Made by a program: the position numbers and the translations under genes. Below, piece by piece: positions 23,802 to 29,949 of a stretch of DNA of 32,095 nucleotides. The notes beneath the pieces are model-generated. The model worked only from the letters and a program-made list of their open reading frames with translations. It did no database searches and was not told the origin of the DNA. The DNA is from Streptomyces olindensis (GTDB lineage: Bacteria; Actinomycetota; Actinomycetes; Streptomycetales; Streptomycetaceae), in NCBI GenBank assembly GCA_000696115.1, contig JJOH01000009.1:189081-221175 (forward strand), in the 5' to 3' direction. Within the stretch, counting starts at the first letter, position 1. Each line of letters starts with the position of its first letter.

Positions 23802-24452
23802 ATGAAGATCCACGCGCAGGCCCTGCTGTTCGACAACGACGGAACCCTCGTCTCCTCCCTCGCCTCGGTGGACCGCTGCTGGACGCGGTGGGCCACGGAG
23901 TACGGGATCACGGCCGAGGAGTTCGCCCGGGTCGAGCTGCACGGCCGGCCGGCCGCCGAGATAGCCGCCGACCTGCTGCCCGCCCACGTCGTGCCGGAGG
24001 CCGTCGCACGGATCGAGGATCTGGAGGTGGAGGACGTCCCGAACGGCGGTGTGCACCTGCTGCCGGGCACCCGCGCCTTCCTCGACTCCCTTCCGGCCGA
24101 ACGCTGGGCCGTCGTCACCTCCGCCACCCGGCGGCTCGCCGAGGCCCGCCTCGACGCCGTCGGCATCCTCCCCAAGACGCTCGTCGCCGCCGACGACATC
24201 ACCCGTGGCAAGCCCGACCCCGAGCCCTACCTGCTCGCCGCCCGCACCCTCGGCGTCGACCCCGCCCGCTGCGTGGTCTTCGAGGACGCCCCCGCGGGCC
24301 TCACGGCCGGCCGCGCCGCCGGTATGACCACCGTGGCGTTGACCACAACCCACCACGCCCACGAGCTCCACGCCGATCTGGTCGTCGACGACCTGTCGGC
24401 CCTGTCCGCACTGGTCACCGAGCAGGGCGTGGAGATCTCCCTCCGCGGCTGA
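23802..24452 (+). CDS. HAD-superfamily phosphatase (sugar phosphatase/phosphoglycolate-type)
   Basis: The 216-residue cytoplasmic hydrolase carries all HAD motifs: motif I LLFDNDGTLV with nucleophile Asp11 and general acid Asp13, motif II VVTSATR, motif III lysine in RGKPDPEPY, and motif IV VVFEDAPAG. The helical cap at about 20-85 is of the C1 type found in beta-phosphoglucomutase and small sugar phosphatases; the exact substrate is not readable. ATG 23802 follows a TAGGGT -10 box (23789-23794) by seven bases with no ribosome site, so it is probably leaderless. Confidence 0.9.
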   Translation: MKIHAQALLFDNDGTLVSSLASVDRCWTRWATEYGITAEEFARVELHGRPAAEIAADLLPAHVVPEAVARIEDLEVEDVPNGGVHLLPGTRAFLDSLPAERWAVVTSATRRLAEARLDAVGILPKTLVAADDITRGKPDPEPYLLAARTLGVDPARCVVFEDAPAGLTAGRAAGMTTVALTTTHHAHELHADLVVDDLSALSALVTEQGVEISLRG

Positions 24453-24472
24453 CGCGTCCCGGCCCTTGTCCA

Positions 24473-24497
24473 CCGCTGTCCAGCATCCGGACAGCGG
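24473..24497 (+). terminator. Hairpin terminator after the HAD gene
   Basis: CCGCTGTCC (24473-24481) and GGACAGCGG (24489-24497) make a perfect 9-bp stem with a seven-base loop, 20 bases after the HAD stop and just before the promoter of the met leader. Confidence 0.8.
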
Positions 24498-24501
24498 CGG
24501 C

Positions 24502-24530
24502 TTGTCAGGACCGTACGCATGTTTTACTGA
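24502..24530 (+). promoter_or_regulatory. Promoter of the metNIQ leader
   Basis: TTGTCA (24502-24507) and TACTGA (24525-24530) are 17 bp apart. The leader ORF ATG at 24535 lies at or next to the expected transcription start, so the leader is probably translated as a leaderless message. Confidence 0.55.
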
Positions 24531-24534
24531 CGGC

Positions 24535-24621
24535 ATGACCACGACGAGCGACCGCATCCCCGCGACCGAGGCGACCCTGACGCCCGGTGCTCGTTGTATG
24601 TGTCGAATGTGCGCCTTCTAG
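24535..24621 (+). CDS. 28-residue Cys/Met-rich leader peptide upstream of metNIQ
   Basis: A short frame of 28 codons plus a TAG stop. It begins MTTTSDRIPATEATL and ends ARCMCRMCAF, with three Cys and two Met in the last eight residues. Most third positions early on are G or C, but in the run GGT GCT CGT TGT ATG TGT CGA they are A or T wherever choice exists, against strong GC3 bias elsewhere. The codon choice suggests constraint on RNA structure or on ribosome stalling. It sits 205 bases before the methionine importer start in a region with several possible stems. Poly-cysteine leader ORFs that act as attenuators are known in mycobacteria; a Cys/Met sensor for metNIQ by the same logic is inference. 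Confidence 0.7.
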   Translation: MTTTSDRIPATEATLTPGARCMCRMCAF

Positions 24622-24826
24622 AGGGCCCCCGCACCACCCCCTGAGCTCGCGCCCCGAAGCGAGACCGCGGCCTGTCCGCACGCCCTGAGCGCTGCGTGAC
24701 ACACGCCGCCCGCGCACATGTTCTCCCCGGTTCCCCGCCCAGCGAGAACCGTGTCGCGTCCCTGAACGAATGCCCCTGTGTCCGGGCACACCCACGCCCG
24801 CGCACTCGACAGTGACGGAAACCCAC
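24622..24826 (+). promoter_or_regulatory. 205-base untranslated leader of metNIQ with alternative stems
   Basis: Possible stems are CTCGC/GCGAG (24646-24650 with 24659-24663), GTTCTC/GAGAAC (24720-24725 with 24744-24749) and TGCCC/GGGCA (24771-24775 with 24784-24788). The GCGAGA sequence occurs twice (24659 and 24742), so CTCGC could pair with either. I see no recognisable S-box/SAM riboswitch core. These features fit attenuation coupled to the upstream leader ORF but do not prove it. Confidence 0.45.
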
Positions 24827-25861
24827 GTGATCACCACAACGGGCCTCACCAAGGTCTACCGTGCACGCGGCCGCGAGGTCACCGCCCTGGACGGCGTCGA
24901 CCTGCACGTCCGCGAAGGCGAGGTGTACGGCGTCATCGGCCAGTCCGGCGCCGGCAAGTCCTCGCTCATCCGCTGCGTCAATCTGCTGGAACGCCCCACC
25001 TCCGGCACCGTGACCGTCGCCGGGCAGGACCTCACCGCCCTGGCCGGCCGTGGCCCGCGCGCCGGAAAGGAACTGCGTCGGGCGCGCAGCCGGATCGGCA
25101 TGGTCTTCCAGCACTTCAACCTGCTGTCCTCCCGCACCGTCCAGGACAACGTCGAACTCCCGCTGGAGATCCTCGGCAAGTCCGGGCAGGAGCGCTCCCG
25201 CAAGGCCCTGGAACTGCTCGACCTGGTCGGCCTCGCCGACAAGGCGGGGGCCTACCCGGCGCAGCTCTCCGGCGGCCAGAAGCAGCGCGTCGGCATCGCC
25301 CGCGCCCTCGCCGGCGACCCCAAGGTGCTGCTGTCCGACGAGGCCACCAGCGCCCTCGACCCCGAGACCACGCGCTCGATCCTGGCGCTGCTGCGCGACC
25401 TGAACCGGCAGCTCGGTCTGACCGTGCTGCTCATCACGCACGAGATGGACGTCGTGAAGTCGGTCTGCGACTCGGCCGCGCTCATGGAGAACGGCCGCAT
25501 CGTCGAGTCGGGCACGGTCAGCGAGCTCCTCGCCACCCCCGGCTCGGAGCTGGCCGCCGCGCTGTTCCCGCTCGACGGCGAGGCCTCCGGCGAGGACCGC
25601 ACCGTCGTCGACGTCACCTTCCAGGGCGAGAGCGCCACCCAGCCCGTCATCTCGCAGCTCGCCCGCACCTACAACATCGACATATCGATCCTCGGCGCCG
25701 CCATCGACACCGTCGGCGGTCTCCAGGTCGGCCGGATGCGCATCGAACTGCCCGGCCGCTACGAGGACAACGTCGTACCGATCGGCTTCCTGCGCGAGAA
25801 GGGCCTGCAGATCGACGTCCCGGGCCATGAGTCCGCGCTGGTGAAGGAAGGTGCCAAGTGA
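24827..25861 (+). CDS. metN: Methionine ABC transporter ATP-binding protein MetN
   Basis: The 344-residue ATPase energises D/L-methionine uptake at the inner face of the membrane. Walker A GQSGAGKS, signature LSGGQKQRVGIARAL, Walker B VLLSDEATSALDP and the switch histidine in LLITHEMDVV are present, and residues from about 265 form the NIL (C2) regulatory domain that binds methionine and causes trans-inhibition. GTG 24827 gives the conserved start ITTTGLTKVYRARG; GTG 24812 is a less likely alternative. Its stop overlaps metI as GTGA. Confidence 0.95.
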   Translation: MITTTGLTKVYRARGREVTALDGVDLHVREGEVYGVIGQSGAGKSSLIRCVNLLERPTSGTVTVAGQDLTALAGRGPRAGKELRRARSRIGMVFQHFNLLSSRTVQDNVELPLEILGKSGQERSRKALELLDLVGLADKAGAYPAQLSGGQKQRVGIARALAGDPKVLLSDEATSALDPETTRSILALLRDLNRQLGLTVLLITHEMDVVKSVCDSAALMENGRIVESGTVSELLATPGSELAAALFPLDGEASGEDRTVVDVTFQGESATQPVISQLARTYNIDISILGAAIDTVGGLQVGRMRIELPGRYEDNVVPIGFLREKGLQIDVPGHESALVKEGAK

Positions 25862-26565
25862 CCTGGTCCGAGATGCGGCCGCTGCTGGAACAGGCGTGTG
25901 GGGACACGCTCTACATGGTCGGCTGGTCCACGCTCATCGCCGTCGTCGGCGGACTCCCGCTCGGCATCCTGCTGGTCCTGACCGACCGTGGCGGCCTGCT
26001 GCAGAACCTCGCCGCCAACAAGGTCATCGGGCAGGTCGTGAACATCGCCCGCTCGCTGCCGTTCATCATCCTGATGGTCGCGCTGATGGGGTTCACCCGC
26101 CTCATCACCGGTACGACCATCGGCGTCCAGGCGGCCATCGTGCCGCTCGCCGTCGGGGCCATCCCGTTCTTCGCACGGCTGGTCGAGACGGCCGTCCGCG
26201 AAGTGGACCACGGGCTCGTCGAGGCCGTGCAGGCCATGGGCGGCAACACCTGGACCGTCGTCCGCAAGGTGCTCGTCCCCGAGTCCCTGCCGTCGCTGAT
26301 CTCCAGCACCACGACCACGATCGTCGCCCTCATCGGCTACTCGGCGATGGCGGGCACGGTCGGCGCCGGCGGCCTCGGCGACATCGCCATCCGCTACGGC
26401 TACCAGCGCTTCGAGACCGGGCTGATGTGGATCACCGTCGCGATCCTCGCGGTCGTCATCTCCCTCATCCAGTTCGCCGGCGACTACGCGGCCCGCTCCC
26501 TGCACCGCCGCGGCGCCCACGCGGGACCCGCCCCGAAACTGCGGCTGCTCAAAGCCGCCTCCTGA
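25858..26565 (+). CDS. metI: Methionine ABC transporter permease MetI
   Basis: The 235-residue permease has about five membrane helices and the coupling EAA loop AVQAMGGNTWTVVRKVLVPESLPSL that contacts the ATPase. Preceding family segments such as VVNIARSLPFIILMVALMGFTR match MetI. GTG 25858 overlaps metN. The binding-protein gene follows after 62 bases. Confidence 0.95.
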   Translation: MTWSEMRPLLEQACGDTLYMVGWSTLIAVVGGLPLGILLVLTDRGGLLQNLAANKVIGQVVNIARSLPFIILMVALMGFTRLITGTTIGVQAAIVPLAVGAIPFFARLVETAVREVDHGLVEAVQAMGGNTWTVVRKVLVPESLPSLISSTTTTIVALIGYSAMAGTVGAGGLGDIAIRYGYQRFETGLMWITVAILAVVISLIQFAGDYAARSLHRRGAHAGPAPKLRLLKAAS

Positions 26566-26627
26566 ACCCCCCGTTCACCCACGACGGGGTCGCACCACTC
26601 GCAAGGCCATAAGGAAAGGCACTTTTC

Positions 26628-27446
26628 GTGCGTAACACCGCCAAGATCACCACCGCCGTCCTCGCCGCCGGAGCCCTCACCCTCGGGCTCAGCGCCTGCG
26701 GCGCCGGGAGCTCCGGCACCGACGGACCCCTGATCGTCGCCGCCAGCCCCGTCCCGCACGCCGAGATCCTCACCTACGTCAAGGACAACCTGGCGAAGAA
26801 GGAGGGCCTGGACCTCCAGGTCAAGGAGTTCACCGACTACGTGACGCCGAACACGGCGACCCAGGACGGCTCCGTCGGCGCCAACTACTTCCAGAACCAG
26901 CCGTACCTCGACGACTTCAACAAGAAGAACGGCACCGACATCGTGCCCGTCGTCACGGTCCACCTGGAACCGCTCGGCCTCTACTCCCACAAGGTCAAGA
27001 AGGCCGACGACCTGAAGAGCGGTGCGACCGTCGCCATCCCCAACGACACCGTCAACGAGGCCCGCGCCCTCAAGCTCCTCGCCGCCAACGGGCTCATCAC
27101 GCTCAAGGCGGGCGTCGGCAACGAGGCGACCCCGTCCGACATCACCGAGAACCCCAAGAACCTCAAGTTCAAGGAGCTGGAGGCGGCCCAGACGCCGCGC
27201 TCCCTCGACGACGTGGACGCCGCCGTCGTCAACGGCAACTACGCCATCGAGTCCGACCTCAAGCCGTCCAAGGACGCCCTCGTCCTGGAGTCCCCGAAGA
27301 ACAACCCCTACGGCAACTTCCTCGCCGTGAAGAAGGGCAACGAGGACGACCCGCGCGTGAAGAAGCTCGCCAAGCTCCTCACCTCGCCCGAGGTGAAGAA
27401 GTTCATCCAGGACAAGTACGCCGGCTCCGTGCTCGCCTCCTTCTGA
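26628..27446 (+). CDS. metQ: Methionine-binding lipoprotein MetQ
   Basis: The 272-residue substrate-binding protein has a lipoprotein signal with lipobox LSAC (Cys24) and a NlpA/MetQ fold: VAASPVPHAEIL near residue 38, FTDYVTPNTATQDGSVGANYFQNQPYLDDF, and AIPNDTVNEARALKLL with AVVNGNYAIESDL. It captures methionine outside the membrane for MetNI. GTG 26628 is preceded by AGGAAAGG. A strong terminator follows at 27473. Confidence 0.95.
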   Translation: MRNTAKITTAVLAAGALTLGLSACGAGSSGTDGPLIVAASPVPHAEILTYVKDNLAKKEGLDLQVKEFTDYVTPNTATQDGSVGANYFQNQPYLDDFNKKNGTDIVPVVTVHLEPLGLYSHKVKKADDLKSGATVAIPNDTVNEARALKLLAANGLITLKAGVGNEATPSDITENPKNLKFKELEAAQTPRSLDDVDAAVVNGNYAIESDLKPSKDALVLESPKNNPYGNFLAVKKGNEDDPRVKKLAKLLTSPEVKKFIQDKYAGSVLASF

Positions 27447-27472
27447 GCCCGCCTCCGGCACCCGCCACGGCC

Positions 27473-27504
27473 GGGGTCCTCCCTCACCCGGTGGGGAGGA
27501 CCCC
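27473..27504 (+). terminator. Terminator of the metNIQ operon
   Basis: GGGGTCCTCCC (27473-27483) pairs perfectly with GGGAGGACCCC (27494-27504), an 11-bp stem with a ten-base loop, 26 bases after the metQ stop. CCAC and GTGG outside it can extend pairing with a bulge. No U tract. Confidence 0.88.
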
Positions 27505-27586
27505 GTGGTGCGGATCAGTGCTTTCATGCTGCATGCTGGGCAGTTCAGCAGGCCCCGAAGGTTCACCGAAGGTTACGGAGCGGCGC

Positions 27587-28219
27587 ATGACGAGCACCTT
27601 CCCCAACATCTCCATCAGCACGGAGCGGTTGGTCCTGCGCCCCCTCGAGGAGCCGGACATCCAGGCGTTCGCCGACATGATGAACGACGAGCTCGTCACC
27701 GCGTGGACCTCCGTCCCGCACCCCTACACCGAGGCCCACGCCCGCACCTGGATCACCGAACAGGCCCCGGCGGAACGGGCCGAGGGCCGCGGCATCGTCT
27801 TCGCCGTCACCGAGTTCCTCACCCAGCGCCTCGTCGGCATCGTCCACCTCAAGAACACCGACTGGCGGGTCCGCTCCAGCGAGATCTCCTACGTCATCGC
27901 CCCCTGGGCCCGCGGCGAGGGCTACGCCTCCGAGGCGGCGCTCGTCACCGCGCAGTGGCTCTTCAACGACCAGAAGTTCGAGCGCCTCGAACTGCGCACC
28001 GCGGCCGACAACACCGCCTCCCAGCAGGTCGCCCAGAAGATCGGCTGTATCAGCGAGGGCGTCCTGCGCGGCGCCTGGATAGCGCGGACCCGGACGGACA
28101 ACGACGAGTGGACCGAGGTCCGCACCGACCTGATCGTCTGGAGCCTGCTCCCCGAGGACCTGGAAGGCGTCGGCGACCAGCTGCCCGGCGGCTTCACGTC
28201 CTTCGGCGACTGGAACTGA
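27587..28219 (+). CDS. GNAT family N-acetyltransferase (RimJ/RimL type)
   Basis: The 210-residue protein begins with the RimJ/RimL-like STERLVLRPLEEPDIQAFADMM and contains the acetyl-CoA motif YVIAPWARGEGYASEAALVTAQWLF (about 101-125) and LELRTAADNTASQQVAQKIGC. Relatives acetylate protein N-termini, amino groups of small molecules or antibiotics; the substrate is unknown. ATG 27587 follows ACGGAG by six bases; the longer frame from 27491 overlaps the terminator and is rejected. Confidence 0.88.
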   Translation: MTSTFPNISISTERLVLRPLEEPDIQAFADMMNDELVTAWTSVPHPYTEAHARTWITEQAPAERAEGRGIVFAVTEFLTQRLVGIVHLKNTDWRVRSSEISYVIAPWARGEGYASEAALVTAQWLFNDQKFERLELRTAADNTASQQVAQKIGCISEGVLRGAWIARTRTDNDEWTEVRTDLIVWSLLPEDLEGVGDQLPGGFTSFGDWN

Positions 28220-28364
28220 CCGGAACCACCCGGAGGAAGACGGCGACGACGACACCGGCGCCCCCTCCGACACCTCCACCGAGTACCCTCACGGAGCCCG
28301 CCTGCGGGCGGTTCCCCACAACGACACGCAGACGACCTGCGAAAACCCCTGGAGACTGACGACG

Positions 28365-29582
28365 ATGGCCGACCGGGTCACGGTGATCGGCTGGGACGGT
28401 TCGCCGCTGACCGCCGCGGCGAGCGCCGCCCTCGGCGCCGCCACGCTCGTGGCGGGCGCCGCGCACCACCTGGCGCTCCCCGAGGTACCCGCCGGCGCCG
28501 AGCGCATCCGCCTCGGCAGCGTCGCCCTCGCCGCCCGCCGCATCGCCGCCCACCGCGGCACGGCCGTCGTGCTCGCCGACGGCGACCCCGGCTTCTTCGG
28601 CGTCGTACGGACCCTGCGCGCCCCCGAGTTCGGCCTCGAGGTCGAGGTCGTCCCCGCCGTCTCCTCCGTCGCCGCCGCCTTCGCCCGGGCCGGCATGCCC
28701 TGGGACGACGCACAGGTGGTCGTCGCACACCGCCGCACCCTGCGACGTGCGGTGAACGTATGCCGCGCCCACACCAAAGTGGCGGTGCTCACCTCACCCG
28801 GCGCCGGCCCCGCCGAACTCGGCCTGCTCCTCGAAGGAGTCCACCGCTCCTTCGTCATCTGCGAGGAACTCGGCACCGCACGCGAGCGGGTCAGCGTCGT
28901 CACCTCCGACAAGGCCGCCGACCACACCTGGCGCGACCCCAACGTCGTCATCGTCCTCGGCGGTCCCGCCCGGCCGGACACGGCGGGGGAGACCGGCTGG
29001 ATCGCCGGCCGCGACCCGTCCGCCGGACCACGCGGCTGGTCCCTGCCCGCCGAGGCGTACGGCGGCGACCTCGGCGAGGGCGAGACCCAACTGCTGCGCG
29101 CCTCCCAACTCGCCCGCCTGGGCCCGCGCGTCGGCGACCTCGTGTGGGACATCGGATGCGGCAGCGGCGCCTTCGCCGTCGAGGCCGCCCGCGCCGGCGC
29201 CGCCGTCATCGCCGTCGACAGCGACCGGGCCGCCTGCGCCCGCACCGACGCCACCGCCCGCCGTCTCGGCGTCCAGCTCCAGATCGTGCACGGCACCGCC
29301 CCGCACGTACTGGAGAACCTCCCCGAACCGGACGTCGTCCGCATCGCCGGCGGGGGAGCGGCCGTCGTCTCGGCCGTCGCCGACCGCCGCCCGCAGCGCA
29401 TCGTCACGCACGCCGCCACCCGCGACGCCGCCGAACTCATCGGCCGCGACCTGACGGAGCACGGCTACGGCGTCGAGTGCGCCCTGCTCCAGTCCGTCGA
29501 ACTCGACACCCGGGCCTGGACGGAGAAGGAACGGAGCGTCGCGTTCCTGCTCAGCGGCGTCCTGCCGAAGCGCGGCGCCTGA
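28365..29582 (+). CDS. cobL: Precorrin-6Y C5,15-methyltransferase (decarboxylating) CobL
   Basis: The 405-residue bifunctional enzyme of cobalamin synthesis methylates precorrin-6Y at C5 and C15 and decarboxylates the acetate side chain, using SAM. The N-terminal CbiE-like tetrapyrrole methylase domain spans about 1-205 (VTVIGWDGSPL, VVLADGDPGFFGVVRTL, VVPAVSSVAAAFARAGMPW) and the C-terminal CbiT domain about 225-400 (LVWDIGCGSGAFAVEAAR as SAM motif I). GGAG lies ten bases before the ATG. A TACCCT -10 candidate is at 28284-28289. I find no cobalamin riboswitch in the 145 bases upstream. Confidence 0.95.
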   Translation: MADRVTVIGWDGSPLTAAASAALGAATLVAGAAHHLALPEVPAGAERIRLGSVALAARRIAAHRGTAVVLADGDPGFFGVVRTLRAPEFGLEVEVVPAVSSVAAAFARAGMPWDDAQVVVAHRRTLRRAVNVCRAHTKVAVLTSPGAGPAELGLLLEGVHRSFVICEELGTARERVSVVTSDKAADHTWRDPNVVIVLGGPARPDTAGETGWIAGRDPSAGPRGWSLPAEAYGGDLGEGETQLLRASQLARLGPRVGDLVWDIGCGSGAFAVEAARAGAAVIAVDSDRAACARTDATARRLGVQLQIVHGTAPHVLENLPEPDVVRIAGGGAAVVSAVADRRPQRIVTHAATRDAAELIGRDLTEHGYGVECALLQSVELDTRAWTEKERSVAFLLSGVLPKRGA

Positions 29583-29688
29583 CCCCGCGACCGTCCCCGT
29601 GATCGGTTTGTCGTACTGCGCGCGGTAGGCTGGCCGATCGCTGCACCGCACGCGGACGTCCGGCAGTTCGTCGGCCAATGTCCGGAAA

Positions 29689-29710
29689 ACCCGCCCGTTT
29701 TGGGGCGGGT
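29689..29710 (+). terminator. Perfect hairpin after cobL
   Basis: ACCCGCCC (29689-29696) and GGGCGGGT (29703-29710) form an 8-bp stem with loop GTTTTG, 106 bases after the cobL stop. It is either the cobL terminator or, if the TAGGCT promoter upstream is active, an attenuator in the leader of the next gene. Confidence 0.7.
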
Positions 29711-29740
29711 GTGGTACGGCAGAACCGGAGGACGCGCAAC

Positions 29741-29785
29741 GTGGCGCAGTCCACAGCGGAACCGTCGCGGATCAAGCTGCCGTGA
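29741..29785 (+). CDS. Possible 14-codon leader ORF
   Basis: GTG at 29741 with GGAGG nine bases upstream encodes 14 residues (VAQSTAEPSRIKLP in the genetic code, Met first if translated) and ends TGA at 29783. It lies in the leader of the cobT-like gene directly after the hairpin. There is no composition signal beyond the ribosome site, so it may be chance. Confidence 0.3.
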   Translation: MAQSTAEPSRIKLP

Positions 29786-29949
29786 GGGTGCCACGGCCGC
29801 AACAATGCCAGTGAATGGCTTTGTCGCCTTTTCGAGGCGGGCCGCTCGTGCCGCTGGGGACGCACGCTCGTTCTTCACTGTGGGGCGGTCGGTGCGCCGT
29901 TCCGGGTGAGCTGGTCGTAGGAGCACTAACCGATGGGCGAGGGGTACGC

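Larger units (their letters stand above)
29583..29949 (+). promoter_or_regulatory. 367-bp region between cobL and the cobT-like gene
   Basis: It holds a TAGGCT -10 box at 29626-29631 with a weak -35, a perfect hairpin at 29689-29710, a 14-codon ORF at 29741, and small stems GCCA/TGGC (29807-29819) and CGCCT/AGGCG (29825-29839). If TAGGCT is used, the cobT-like mRNA has a leader of about 310 bases with a terminator-like stem inside it. I could not find the conserved core of a cobalamin riboswitch. Confidence 0.45.

Noticed and set aside
24622..24826. SAM riboswitch upstream of metN
   Set aside because: No recognisable S-box or other SAM aptamer core; the leader ORF explanation fits better, although a divergent aptamer cannot be excluded by eye.
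28220..28364. Cobalamin riboswitch upstream of cobL
   Set aside because: No conserved B12-box core could be found; only a -10 candidate and a small GC palindrome.
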